A DNA stretch of 64,000 bases from JAVBSX01 sp051660685 (GCA_051660685.1 JBOFQB010000033.1:1-64000), one strand, 5' to 3'. Shown: positions 45,668 through 55,141, counted from the first letter of the stretch. Translations and numbers: made by a program. Notes: generated by a model from the sequence alone, not told the origin.

Positions 45668-46633
45668 GTGATTGATTGGTTCGTTCTCGCTCTAGGAGGT
45701 ATGATCCTGCTCGCTTACCTCGTTCCTCAACCAAGTGCAATGCAGCATCCCGTCTCGTTGCACCAACTGTGTGATTACGGAGTTGCAATCATCTTTTTCT
45801 TTTATGGGCTGAAGTTGGGTTGGAAATCCTTTTTTAACAATTCTAGGAATTGGCGTTTACACCTTCTTGTACACTGTACCACCTTTATTCTTTATCCCTC
45901 GATTATTTTCGTCATTCTTCACTTTTTCGGGACAAATCCCCCAACCGAACTCTGGATTGGCGTCTTCTTCCTCGCTGCTCTCCCCTCAACCGTCTCATCG
46001 TCCGTTGTTATGGTCTCACTCGCTCGCGGAAATGTCCCCGCTGCTGTCTTTTGCGCTGCTCTCTCCAGTATTCTCGGTATTTTTCTCACACCACTTTGGA
46101 TGAAACTTTTCCTGACCGTTAATACCGTTCATTTTCAACTAGGTCCCACATTCCGCAGTCTCGCCCTCCTCGTCCTGCTCCCCATCCTCCTCGGAATCAT
46201 TGCCAATCCCTTTTGCGGAAAAAGACTCGCCCCCTACTTCAAACCACTTCGCTACTTCGATCAGTCCGTCATTCTCCTGATCGTCTACGCCTCTTTCTGC
46301 GACTCCTTTCGTGATAAAGCATTCAATCAATTATCCCTCACACAGTTCGCCTTACTGTGTGTCGGATTAGTCGGTTTCTTTTTCCTCGGATATAACCTGA
46401 CACTCCGATTGTGCGGTTTTTTGCGATTGAATCGAGAAGATTCGATTACAGCAACATTTTGTGGTTCAAAAAAGTCACTTTTGCACGGAACAACGATTGG
46501 GAAAATTCTTTGGGGGGGGAGTCCGGTTCTCGGAGTTATTCTCCTCCCAACCATGTTGTATCACACGATTCAACTCCTTCTTATCAGCATGATTGCAACT
46601 CGTCTGGGAAACGAAAAAAATCAGGAAAGTTGA
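45668..46633 (+). CDS. Bile acid:sodium symporter-like (SBF-like) membrane transporter
   Basis: 321 residues with about ten membrane helices. The GTG start is followed by MIDWFVLALGGMILLAYLVPQP. The repeat regions have AALPSTVSSSVVMVSLARGN and a second discontinuous helix near FCGSKKSLLHGTTIGKILWG, the arrangement of the CPA/YfeH-like SBF group (PF13593). A sodium or proton-driven anion transporter is expected; the substrate is unknown. It follows comF by 138 bases. Confidence 0.85.
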   Translation: MIDWFVLALGGMILLAYLVPQPSAMQHPVSLHQLCDYGVAIIFFFYGLKLGWKSFFNNSRNWRLHLLVHCTTFILYPSIIFVILHFFGTNPPTELWIGVFFLAALPSTVSSSVVMVSLARGNVPAAVFCAALSSILGIFLTPLWMKLFLTVNTVHFQLGPTFRSLALLVLLPILLGIIANPFCGKRLAPYFKPLRYFDQSVILLIVYASFCDSFRDKAFNQLSLTQFALLCVGLVGFFFLGYNLTLRLCGFLRLNREDSITATFCGSKKSLLHGTTIGKILWGGSPVLGVILLPTMLYHTIQLLLISMIATRLGNEKNQES

Positions 46634-46797
46634 TCGTTGCGCCCGCATTATCGGTCCAATCCAGCTTATCCTATCTGCCCATTTTCCTCAAAAGAATCGG
46701 CGAAACAGTTGCCGATACTCTCTTTGTCGCAAATTAGTCAAGCTAGGTAAAATAAGTTGCTTGCCCGTTCAACCTCCAACTTTGGATTGTTTGCACA

Positions 46798-47112
46798 ATG
46801 GTTACTTGCCGAGTTGATTCCATTTTTTCGTTTTCCGAATTACGTCACTTTGTCTACCAAACCTTATGTCAAGATCATGAACTGCTCATGAACGCCTTTC
46901 CGACTTCGGAAGTCGTGATACGTCGTCGTCAAGGTGAATCATGCGGCGTCATGTTCTGCTTACATGGGCCCCGATCAGTCAAATTCAGCGCAATCTGGGA
47001 ACGTGAAAATAATCGGGTCCTGTTTTATGGTCCGAGCGGAAAACGCTATTTGCAGGTCGATTTGGCAGATGTTACGACAGCAGATGAAGAAATGCTCAGT
47101 TGGAGGAATTGA
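46798..47112 (+). CDS. Small conserved protein of unknown function
   Basis: 104 residues. FSFSELRHFVYQTLCQDHELL is an N-terminal helix, and CGVMFCLHGPRSVKFSAIWERENNRVLFYGPSGKRYLQVDL is a strand-rich half. I recall similar small proteins from other planctomycetes, but no function. It lies 215 bases before csrA on the same strand. Confidence 0.7.
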   Translation: MVTCRVDSIFSFSELRHFVYQTLCQDHELLMNAFPTSEVVIRRRQGESCGVMFCLHGPRSVKFSAIWERENNRVLFYGPSGKRYLQVDLADVTTADEEMLSWRN

Positions 47113-47285
47113 ACGAGGATCGTCAAAAAAGAGCATGTCGGTTGGTTCCCTGTGTTGAATGAAAAAAGTTTTTTTTGTGCAATACAAAAGGGTTTCGGCA
47201 ACGTACTTGTAATCGGACGAGGGAACGACCTAGGAATCCTTTTCAATGAAGGGTTAACCTAGAATTTTGACCTCTTGATTGATTT

Positions 47286-47291
47286 TATAAT
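47286..47291 (+). promoter_or_regulatory. Candidate -10 box for csrA
   Basis: Perfect TATAAT about 43 bases before the csrA ATG. The nearby TTGACC (47267-47272) is only 13 bases away, too close for a standard -35. Confidence 0.5.
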
Positions 47292-47333
47292 AGAAATCAA
47301 AATACATACACATTCATAGAGGAGGTATTGAAC

Positions 47334-47585
47334 ATGTTGGTATTATCACGACGACAGGGAGAGCGGATAATGATAGGAGACTCAATCACCATTACGGTTG
47401 TCCGTTGTATGGGGGACAAAGTGCGAATTGGGATTGAAGCACCTCCTGAAGAACTTATTTTAAGGGGCGAACTGTATCAGAGACAGCAAGCGGAAAAACA
47501 ACGGGCGGAACAGCGACCTGTGTTGACAAGTGGGGTTGCAATCGAGTACCCTGTCACTGCGAGCACTCCGGTCCCGATTTTTTAG
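47334..47585 (+). CDS. csrA: Carbon storage regulator CsrA
   Basis: 83 residues from MLVLSRRQGERIMIGDSITI. The five-strand core has VRCMGDKVRIGIEAP, and RGELYQRQQAEKQ is the C-terminal helix. It binds GGA-containing hairpins in mRNA leaders to repress or stabilise them. A tail of about 20 residues beyond the usual 61 ends TASTPVPIF. GGAGG lies seven bases before ATG; the upstream TTG is not needed. Confidence 0.97.
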   Translation: MLVLSRRQGERIMIGDSITITVVRCMGDKVRIGIEAPPEELILRGELYQRQQAEKQRAEQRPVLTSGVAIEYPVTASTPVPIF

Positions 47586-47810
47586 CTCTTTGACGGTTAT
47601 ACACGGCTCAATACGGCATGTTTTCAACATGTTCCTGTTGACACGTTGAGCGAACTTTTGCTTTTCTCACAAAGTAAAGCAAGAAAAACTGTTGTTTAAC
47701 GACTACACTGGGTATAACCACATAAAGTATTAAAGTTAATTTCGGTTGAAAAAGGGGAATTCGCCCATATTCGGTCTTTCCCCTTACAACCCGATTTTGC
47801 TGTTCTTCTC

Positions 47811-48263
47811 ATGCTGCGAAAAAATGAACTGTTCATTGACAGTGCCGATCTGCCGATTGTGCATTATCGGGTTTGGTCGCTCCTTGACCAGAAAAAAACT
47901 GCCCTCATCGTGTTCCTGATGATGATCGCGCTCGTTTCTGCGGTTTATCTCCAAACCGGAAAAACTCATCTTGCAATTGCCGCTTCAATCATTCTGGGTC
48001 TGACCATTTGGCGTCTTTGGGTTCCAATGCAGTTTGAATGGACAACCGAGGGGGTTTCGCGTTGGACACTCGGTCATCAAAGAGTCATCTCTTGGTCGGA
48101 AATCCATTCATACCGATTTCAGGATGAAGGGGTCCTCATTCTGCCAAATCGAAGACGATACCCTCTTGACGCTCTTCGCGGTCTTTTCATTCCGATTCCA
48201 AAACCGTATCTCGCTGCTGTTGAGCGACGTTTTCGGCTTTTTGTTGATAAAACGGAAATCTGA
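47811..48263 (+). CDS. Membrane protein with PH-like domain
   Basis: 150 residues. Two membrane helices (about 29-50 and 54-72) precede FEWTTEGVSRWTLGHQRVISWSEIHSYRF, a bacterial PH-like beta fold. The end is helical and basic. Such proteins sit in the inner membrane with the PH-like domain in the cytoplasm; their role is mostly unknown. It lies 110 bases before cdsA. Confidence 0.65.
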   Translation: MLRKNELFIDSADLPIVHYRVWSLLDQKKTALIVFLMMIALVSAVYLQTGKTHLAIAASIILGLTIWRLWVPMQFEWTTEGVSRWTLGHQRVISWSEIHSYRFQDEGVLILPNRRRYPLDALRGLFIPIPKPYLAAVERRFRLFVDKTEI

Positions 48264-48373
48264 CATTTTCGGAAAAATCGCTTTTTTCACACTTTATGGT
48301 TGAAATCCCGTCTTCATTCGTTAGAATCCTTGTATACGCTGTTCTCGTTTTTTTCCGTTAGTGTTCGACTTTC

Positions 48374-49315
48374 ATGTTATTTTGGCGAATCGTCATTGCT
48401 CTCCCGTTGATTTTCGGCCTCATCGTTGCTTCTTACATCGATATGTGGATCGCTAATCAATTCTCCTTGCGGGGAATTGTCCTGCTCCCTATCTTTATGC
48501 TCTTCATTGCGGCTCTTTGTGATGAACTGCTCCGACTGATTGCAGTTGGCGGACTGCGACCAAGACGTTCAACGGTTTTTTGGGGAACAATCGGAATGAT
48601 CGTTTGTTGTTGGTTGGCGTGTTTGATTCAAGCGCATAACGAAGGGGTTTTAGGGGAACATGTTTCCCCTCAAAGTTGGCCCTGGTCGGCGACTGCGAGT
48701 GTTTGGACATTATTGGCAATGGGGGGCGGAATCATGATTGCTTTTTTGGGCGAAATCAATCGATACACGAAACCGGGGGGGATCACAATCAATCTGGCAG
48801 GTGCTGTCTTTGTAATAACGTACATTGGAATGCTTTCCTGTTTTATCGTCCAGTTAAGAATGGCGTATGGAATTGCAGCCCTGCTTTCCCTGATCTTTGT
48901 TGCTAAAATGTGTGATACAGGAGCTTACACAATTGGACGTATTTTTGGACAGCATAAATTGACCCCGATTATCAGTCCCGGGAAGACCGTTGAAGGGGCA
49001 TTTGGCGGAATGTTGTTCGGTATTGTTGGAGCCTGGTTTTGGTTCAACGTGGTGATTCCGATTTCCTTTAATACCCGTTGGATTGCGGCTGATTCGAGTC
49101 GAACGGCCTTTTGGGGCTGTCTTCTTTTTGGGCTGTGCATTTTTTTTAGTGGAGCCCTTGGAGATTTAGCGGCGTCGCTGATAAAGCGAGACGTTCAGCA
49201 AAAAGATTCCAGTCGTTGGTTGCCCGGTTTGGGCGGTTGTCTGGACATTTTCGACTCGATTCTGCTTTCTGCGCCTGTTGCTTACGCCTTTTGGGCGTTC
49301 GGTCTGGTCGGTTAA
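48374..49315 (+). CDS. cdsA: Phosphatidate cytidylyltransferase
   Basis: 313 residues, about eight membrane helices. It makes CDP-diacylglycerol from phosphatidate and CTP, the branch point of phospholipid synthesis. The signature segments KMCDTGAYTIGRIFGQHKLTPIISPGKT, GALGDLAASLIKRDVQQKD and LPGLGGCLDIFDSILLS are present in their usual order near the C-terminus. Single gene with the PH-like membrane protein upstream. Confidence 0.95.
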   Translation: MLFWRIVIALPLIFGLIVASYIDMWIANQFSLRGIVLLPIFMLFIAALCDELLRLIAVGGLRPRRSTVFWGTIGMIVCCWLACLIQAHNEGVLGEHVSPQSWPWSATASVWTLLAMGGGIMIAFLGEINRYTKPGGITINLAGAVFVITYIGMLSCFIVQLRMAYGIAALLSLIFVAKMCDTGAYTIGRIFGQHKLTPIISPGKTVEGAFGGMLFGIVGAWFWFNVVIPISFNTRWIAADSSRTAFWGCLLFGLCIFFSGALGDLAASLIKRDVQQKDSSRWLPGLGGCLDIFDSILLSAPVAYAFWAFGLVG

Positions 49316-49426
49316 CGACCCGTTGAATTTTTTTCCTCGCATACTATATCAAAGAATGAGAACCAGTATAATTCCTTTTGACTTTGATGAGTCTTTCAAC
49401 CCTAGTTGATACATCCAACCGAAACA

Positions 49427-50701
49427 ATGCTAAGATCACTGAGTTTGGAAAATGTGGGTCCCGCCCCAACAATGAGTTTGGACTTTGGCGACCGTCTGAA
49501 TATTCTGACCGGGGATAATGGACTTGGCAAAAGTTTTTTGTTGGATATTGCATGGTGGACGTTAACACGAACTTGGCCGGCACAAATCAATTCCCAACTG
49601 ACATCCGGCAAAATGGCTCTCCCAAGAAAGGGAAAAAAAAGCACTATTGCGTTTGATTTTACGACAAAAACAACGAATCTTGTTGATTCGTGCGGTTTTG
49701 ACTTCGGCTCACAATATTGGAAGAGAGCAAAAGGGCGACCTGGGATGCCGGGCTTGGTCTTTTATGCAATGTCAGATGGTAGTTTTGCGGCTTGGGACCC
49801 GGCGAGAAATTATTGGAAAACACCGGAAGATCATTCCGCTCCCTTGCGTCCGCCCGCCTATGTTTTCAGCCCGACAGAAGTTTGGGATGGTCTCAAAACC
49901 GAGGAAGGTAAATGGTTGTGCAACGGTTTGATTCGTGATTGGGCAACTTGGCAAGCGGCGAATAAAGAGACCTTTACGAATTGGAAAAAACTTCTCAAGC
50001 ATCTTTCCCCTCCTTCGGAGGAAATGATTCCTGGAGCTTTAACCCGCATTGACCTAGATGATGTCCGAGACATGCCGACCTTGAAAATGCCTTATGGTCA
50101 GGATGTTCCAATTGTGCATGTTTCATCAGGTATGAGAAGAGTTATTGCCCTTGCCTACTTTCTCTTATGGGGTTGGCAGGAACATCTCTATGCAGCAGAA
50201 ATACGGGGTGAGTCTCCCAGTAATCAGGTGATTTTTCTGATTGATGAAGTTGAATCACATCTTCATCCTCGTTGGCAACAGGTCATCATCCCGACATTAT
50301 TGTCGCTCATGAAAAGTTTGCATAGGCAAGCAAAGATTCAATTGATTACGGCGACACACTCACCATTGATAATGAGTTCTGTGGAGACGACATTTGATTC
50401 CGCGCATGATGCTTGGTTTGATATTGACTTCAAAGCGGGCGATGTCATCTTGGAAAAGAAAGCATTTGAGAAACATGGAGATGCTGATTCCTGGTTGACA
50501 AGTGAGGCTTTTGACCTGCGCAGTTCGCGCAGTCCCGAAAGTCAGAAATTGATTGACGAGATGAATGAGTTGCTGAAAAAAAGTCCTACAGAACAAGAGA
50601 TTCACACCTTACACGAGAAGATTTGTCAATCTTTTAGTCCAACGGACCCCTTTATGATTCGTTGGCAGTATTATTGTGACCGAAAGGGTTTGTTGAAATG
50701 A
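49427..50701 (+). CDS. AAA family ATPase of a Septu-like defence pair (PtuA-like)
   Basis: 424 residues from MLRSLSLENVGPAP. Walker A TGDNGLGKS is at 28-36. An SSGMRR segment in the place of an ABC signature is near 229-234. Walker B VIFLIDEVESHLHP is near 267-280 and the ATHSPLIM switch near 305. This is the SMC/ABC-like ATPase type (AAA15/AAA21) found in OLD, Septu and retron-linked defence. The last four bases overlap the HNH gene (ATGA), a mark of a two-protein system. In Septu the ATPase controls an HNH nuclease; the same is inferred here. The TTG at 49406 is an alternative start. Confidence 0.85.
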   Translation: MLRSLSLENVGPAPTMSLDFGDRLNILTGDNGLGKSFLLDIAWWTLTRTWPAQINSQLTSGKMALPRKGKKSTIAFDFTTKTTNLVDSCGFDFGSQYWKRAKGRPGMPGLVFYAMSDGSFAAWDPARNYWKTPEDHSAPLRPPAYVFSPTEVWDGLKTEEGKWLCNGLIRDWATWQAANKETFTNWKKLLKHLSPPSEEMIPGALTRIDLDDVRDMPTLKMPYGQDVPIVHVSSGMRRVIALAYFLLWGWQEHLYAAEIRGESPSNQVIFLIDEVESHLHPRWQQVIIPTLLSLMKSLHRQAKIQLITATHSPLIMSSVETTFDSAHDAWFDIDFKAGDVILEKKAFEKHGDADSWLTSEAFDLRSSRSPESQKLIDEMNELLKKSPTEQEIHTLHEKICQSFSPTDPFMIRWQYYCDRKGLLK

Positions 50702-51306
50702 TTCCAGTACAGCAACAACAGGAACCGGACGGTTTTGACCGGGATGTTCGACAGAGAGGGCTTGCTTGGTTGCAGCAACACGGGATAGACCCTGCTTCAC
50801 CACCTCCAGAATCGGTACAATTGAAAGAATACTGGCAATCCTATAACCGGAAACTTTGGGATGCGTATGATGGTGTTTGCGCTTATTATGCGTGTTTTTT
50901 GCCGTATGCTTTGGGGGCATCCTCAACCGATCATTTTATTCCCAAATCTCAAAATGCGGGTCTCGCTTATGAATGGACCAATTACCGTTTGGCCTGTTTG
51001 AACGCCAATCGACGTAAAAACCGGTTTTGTGACGTTCTCGATCCGTTCACAATGCTCGCTGAAACTTTTTATCTGGTTATTCCAACGGGTGAAATATATG
51101 TGAATCCGGCAATGTATGAGTCACAAAGGGAAACGGCTCAATTGGCGGAACAGACGATTGAGCGGCTCAGACTCAATGACCCCGATCTGATTGAAATGCG
51201 TTTGTTGGACATCGACGAATACTGCGACGGGTTTCAACGTCAATCGTTGCAAAAGCGCAATCCCTTCGTCTATTTTGAAATGGCGCGTCAAGGGATGCTG
51301 AAATAG
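50698..51306 (+). CDS. HNH endonuclease partner (PtuB-like)
   Basis: 202 residues. The HNH region runs C61-A-Y-Y-A-C66, then D78-H79-F-I-P-K-S, Y91-E-W-T-N95-Y-R-L-A-C100 and N104, an H-N-N form of the beta-beta-alpha-metal fold. It would nick or cut DNA or tRNA when released by the ATPase. It overlaps the ATPase gene by four bases and has no other partner. No reverse transcriptase is nearby, so a retron is not indicated. Defence function is inferred from the pairing. Confidence 0.82.
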   Translation: MIPVQQQQEPDGFDRDVRQRGLAWLQQHGIDPASPPPESVQLKEYWQSYNRKLWDAYDGVCAYYACFLPYALGASSTDHFIPKSQNAGLAYEWTNYRLACLNANRRKNRFCDVLDPFTMLAETFYLVIPTGEIYVNPAMYESQRETAQLAEQTIERLRLNDPDLIEMRLLDIDEYCDGFQRQSLQKRNPFVYFEMARQGMLK

Positions 51307-51354
51307 AAGTGTTGTCCCGTCCCAATCGGTTAAGGACCTTGTGGAGCGGGACGG

Positions 51355-53898
51355 TTAGAAGGTGTAACGGGCAATGAGTTCGACGCGGAAGGGAGTTCCA
51401 TGTGTCTTGTAGGTGAACTCGTTCGTCCCCGTGTTGTACGTTCGCCAGTTCGTCCTCCATTGACTTAACTCCAGACCCGTCATAAATGCGTCCGTCCAGT
51501 TGTAACTGCTGTTAATGAAGTAACATTCACTGTAACTGCGTGAAGTGTACTCGTTTGTTGCTCCTATTCTTGCCGTTCCATAAAGGTCCTGGTCAAACGG
51601 GTCCTCACACAAAAAACCAAGATTCGTTTTCAACTTTTTTGTCCAAGTGTATTGTATTGCTCCCCAGATTCCCTGAGAACGGATTGGAACCCGGCTTAAA
51701 AGGTCCACTCCCTGCATGATTCCCCCCTCAAGATTGGACACGTTTTCTCCCGTATACGCTTCACCTTGTAATCGGAGTTTTTTCGTGATCGGCAGATCGA
51801 GATCAACACAAACAGCCCAAGTTCGGAACGAATCGCCGACGACGCCCGGATAATCACCCCGTTGTTCCCCAATTTGACCGGAAAGACCCAGTACAACCGG
51901 CAAACCAGTTGTGAACGTGTTTTTTCCAAAGGAATACGCAAGTCGTCCCTGTATAATCGGCCAACCACTTGCAGTCAGTCTTGGGTCGTCCTGACCGGGC
52001 GTAAGGTAATCGCGCAACGTGTTATCTCCCGCCCCAATTTGGTAGAGCAGGGAAGAGTCGGACGAACAATCTTGCAAATGTTCGGCCCGGACCATTGCGC
52101 GACGGTATCCGAGATTACCGACCCCAGAACCGGCAGTGTAGTTGAACATCATGGGATAGAGCGGGGCGAAAATTTCCCAATCTTGACCAAACTGGAATTT
52201 GGTTTTTTTGTTTCCAACCTCCATATAGGCTTTACGGAGCATGAACGCCGAACGGTTACGAACCTGATAAGACCCTTGAAAATCACACTCGAACACCCCG
52301 CGAGCAAAGGAATCGGTCCAACAGGAAGGACCAGGCGCGTCGATTTTCAGTCCAATGCGGGAAGAACGGGGATCAATGTAAAAGGCTGATCGGTCTGAAG
52401 TGGGGGTCAGTTCCGGCGATTGAGCGTAGACACAAAAATCGCCCGGAATCGTCCGTTGTGATTCCCAAGATGCGGCGAGATTCAAATATCCGTAAGGGGT
52501 GAAACTGAAACTCCCCTTTTTCCAAGCCAATTTTGACGCTTTACTGTCAATCAACTCGTCCAACTGTTTCGCCGTTAATCCGGTTGATTCCGATTCCGTC
52601 GTTGTTGTTCCTGTTCCGCTCAAATAGGCGGGGACAACAGGGGCAGGAAGGGGAGAAGGGGTGTAATTTGTTGGTCGGACATCTCCCCAAACGGGTTTTT
52701 GAATCGGGAGGAGAACAGGGTTTTCTTCAACAGCGGGTTGCGCGGGACGGGCATTACTGGCAGGAGGTGTGAAGTCGGACCATTGTACAGCCGGTTCACT
52801 TTGGTTGAATGTCAGAGACACACTGGATGATTGGTTGGGCTGGTATCCTGCCAACTCGGCTCCGTCTGCCGATGTCGCCGAAGTAAACGTCTGAAAATTG
52901 ACATATGTCGGTTGTGACGACAACGGATTCGAATCGTATAAGACCTTTTGGTTGTTCTGGGGAGCTGGGTTCTCCCCAAGAACAACATTGCGAGCAGAAC
53001 CCTCTTGTGAGGTTGCGGGATTGCTCTGCTCGCTCAATACACCAAAAGTGTCTTGCGTTGTCTGAAGTTGCGACGCTTGAACTTGCGCCGGTTGACTCGG
53101 CATTATCTGAAGTTGTGACGCTTGAACTTGAGCCGGTTGATTCGGCGTTGTCTGAAGTTGTGACGCTTGAAATTGGGCCGGTTGATTGGGCGTCATCTGA
53201 AGTTGTGACGCTTGAAATTGGGCCGCTTGATTTGGCGTTGTCTGAAGTTGCGACGCTTGAAATTGAGCCGGTTGATTCGGCGTTGTCTGAAGTTGCGACG
53301 CTTGAGATTGGGCCGGTTGATTCGGCGTTGTCTGACGTTGTGACGCTTGCAACATCGTCTCAGCAGTCATCTCAGAGAGAACTGGGGTCTGTTGCGATTG
53401 GACAAATCCGGCAAGGACATTCGGGTATTTGGGGATGTTAAGCGTTGAAGAACCTGAAACCTGACGAATTGGGTTGAGGACGGGAGAATCTGGAGAGTCT
53501 TGTCTGGATTCTTGCGTTGTTTGAACCGGGTATACCGAACTCGGGCGTGTTGGTCGCTTCATCTCATTGCTAACATCTCGTGTTGCAGGACGCAACGAGT
53601 TCTGATTCGTCTTTTTCAAACCGTTCTGAGTCCCATAAACGGTCCGATCAGGAACCTGGTCGGACAACTCCAATTGACGGGTTTGCGGATTATAGGCAAT
53701 ATAGGGAGTTGGCAAGCCGAATTCGGCCTCTTCGAGGTAGACATTGACATTTTTCCCCGAAATAATGTGAGGTGCATTTTGAGCAATGAGGTTTGAAACT
53801 GTCAGGAACAATAGGCCCAGAAACAGTGAAAACATGATTGCGCGTGAATCTACCTTGTTGGAAAGGTGTTCGCCAAAATAATTAAATGTCGGTTGCAT
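51355..53898 (-). CDS. Outer-membrane porin with long Gln/Pro repeat linker
   Basis: 847 residues from MQPTFNYFGEHLSNKVD. The signal peptide ends near SNLIAQ. A disordered region (about 70-445) contains six to seven 15-residue units of the type QASQLQTTPNQPAQF (coded at about 53060-53345). A helix LTAKQLDELIDSKASKLAW, then a beta-barrel domain starts at FSFTPYGYLNLAASW and ends with the terminal Phe (ELIARYTF) needed for outer-membrane insertion. FGQDWEIFAPLYPMMFNY is typical of planctomycete porin-like proteins. Substrate is unknown. The start is uncertain: in-frame TTG at 53949 and ATG at 53835 are alternatives. Confidence 0.82.
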   Translation of the reverse strand: MQPTFNYFGEHLSNKVDSRAIMFSLFLGLLFLTVSNLIAQNAPHIISGKNVNVYLEEAEFGLPTPYIAYNPQTRQLELSDQVPDRTVYGTQNGLKKTNQNSLRPATRDVSNEMKRPTRPSSVYPVQTTQESRQDSPDSPVLNPIRQVSGSSTLNIPKYPNVLAGFVQSQQTPVLSEMTAETMLQASQRQTTPNQPAQSQASQLQTTPNQPAQFQASQLQTTPNQAAQFQASQLQMTPNQPAQFQASQLQTTPNQPAQVQASQLQIMPSQPAQVQASQLQTTQDTFGVLSEQSNPATSQEGSARNVVLGENPAPQNNQKVLYDSNPLSSQPTYVNFQTFTSATSADGAELAGYQPNQSSSVSLTFNQSEPAVQWSDFTPPASNARPAQPAVEENPVLLPIQKPVWGDVRPTNYTPSPLPAPVVPAYLSGTGTTTTESESTGLTAKQLDELIDSKASKLAWKKGSFSFTPYGYLNLAASWESQRTIPGDFCVYAQSPELTPTSDRSAFYIDPRSSRIGLKIDAPGPSCWTDSFARGVFECDFQGSYQVRNRSAFMLRKAYMEVGNKKTKFQFGQDWEIFAPLYPMMFNYTAGSGVGNLGYRRAMVRAEHLQDCSSDSSLLYQIGAGDNTLRDYLTPGQDDPRLTASGWPIIQGRLAYSFGKNTFTTGLPVVLGLSGQIGEQRGDYPGVVGDSFRTWAVCVDLDLPITKKLRLQGEAYTGENVSNLEGGIMQGVDLLSRVPIRSQGIWGAIQYTWTKKLKTNLGFLCEDPFDQDLYGTARIGATNEYTSRSYSECYFINSSYNWTDAFMTGLELSQWRTNWRTYNTGTNEFTYKTHGTPFRVELIARYTF

Positions 53899-54436
53899 AA
53901 TCTGAGTCTTGCAAAATTCCAACCTTGCCCTGTTTCTGGAATCCTCCAAAATTACAAAAACGGCAACAGGTGTATTTTCGATGAATCCGGTTAATAGAGC
54001 ATCATCGTTAAAATCAGTATCGTCAGCCTAAGCCGTAAAAAGAGAGCATGATTAGGCGATTCTGAGAAGAAAAAAGACAGGACAGGACATACATTCGGCA
54101 TGTCCGATACAAGCCAAATAACAATAACATTTTGCGCAATCGGAATTGTTTTCCCATTTTACCTGTATTGGTCAAATATCAACAATCAAAGTATCCTGCG
54201 TATCCTGTTTTAGAATTTTTGTGGTTGATCTTGACCCGGGATTACGCAGCTTACATCTTGGACTACAATAGGAATGTAATGAGATTTCCGTCCGGCTTGC
54301 GCCGGGCTAAAGCATTTCCAAAATTACTGTACATGGATAACACCAAATGGTCCTTTAATTTTTGGGTTCAAAAAAAACGTGAAATGTGTATACCAATTAT
54401 TGAAATGCGCTAAGTACACGCAGAAGGTTGTTTTCT
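53899..54436. other. Divergent intergenic region with repeat remnants
   Basis: No gene seen. 54287-54310 is a palindrome (GTCCGGCTTGCGCCGGGC) that is the inverse of 16520-16543, and 54351-54413 is tail element T. The porin promoter should lie in 53900-54050, but no clear consensus is visible. Confidence 0.6.
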
Positions 54437-55141
54437 ATGTCCAGAACTTTGATTGCCCTTGCAACCTACAATGAGCGGGACAATTTGCCGATTTTGCTCG
54501 ACGCTATTTTCAAGTATGCCCCCGACTGTGACGTTCTTGTCGTTGACGATTCTTCCCCCGATCAGACGGGTGATTGGGTTCGCAATCGCGGTCAAACGGA
54601 ATTGCGACTGAAGTTATTACAGCGAAAAGGCAAGTTGGGTCTTGGAACGGCCATTTTGGATGCAATTCGTTATGCAATCGAGCATGATTACGATTTTTTG
54701 TTGAACATGGATGCTGATCGGAGTCATGCTCCTGAATCCATTTCCTTGTTGCGAGACCAAATGAGTCCGAATTGCGATGTTGCAATCGGTTCACGCTATA
54801 TTTCAGGAGGAAATGTCGTCAATTGGCCGTTTTCCCGACGTTTGATGAGCCGAATGATGAACCTGTATGTGCGAATCCTGCTTGGACTGAACACCCGGGA
54901 TAACAGCGGTTCCTTTCGCTGTTACAAAGTCGAGGTTCTCAAAAAACTGGACCTGTCCCGATTTCAGTCCCGGGGATATTCGTTTTTCGAGGAGATTCTT
55001 TACCGACTGAAACGATCAGGAGCCCGATTCGTTGAAGTGCCGATTTGCTTTACGGACCGAACAGCGGGAGAATCGAAAATCAACATTGGGGAAGTCTTTT
55101 CGGCTCTTTGGACAATAACACTGTTGCGTGTTCGTTCTTAG
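54437..55141 (+). CDS. Polyprenol-phosphate mannosyltransferase-like GT2 enzyme
   Basis: 234 residues from MSRTLIALATYNERDN. VLVVDDSSPDQTGDW, LLNMDADRSHAPESI (DxD), GSRYISGGNVVNWP and SGSFRCYKVEVLKKL are DPM1 hallmarks, as is the FTDRTAGESKINIGEV end. It has no C-terminal membrane helix, as in short bacterial Ppm1-like enzymes. It transfers a sugar, probably mannose from GDP-mannose, to a polyprenyl phosphate. AGAAGG lies nine bases before the chosen ATG. Confidence 0.92.
   Translation: MSRTLIALATYNERDNLPILLDAIFKYAPDCDVLVVDDSSPDQTGDWVRNRGQTELRLKLLQRKGKLGLGTAILDAIRYAIEHDYDFLLNMDADRSHAPESISLLRDQMSPNCDVAIGSRYISGGNVVNWPFSRRLMSRMMNLYVRILLGLNTRDNSGSFRCYKVEVLKKLDLSRFQSRGYSFFEEILYRLKRSGARFVEVPICFTDRTAGESKINIGEVFSALWTITLLRVRS

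Noticed and set aside
47745..47795. AAGGGGAA/TTCCCCTT hairpin after csrA considered as a terminator
   Set aside because: The stem is interrupted by a 20-base loop and no T-run follows.
49427..51306. AAA-HNH pair considered as a retron effector
   Set aside because: No reverse transcriptase or msr/msd-like RNA lies nearby.
53060..53345. Regular 45-bp repeats considered as a CRISPR array
   Set aside because: The repeats are directly adjacent without unique spacers and are in frame inside the porin gene.
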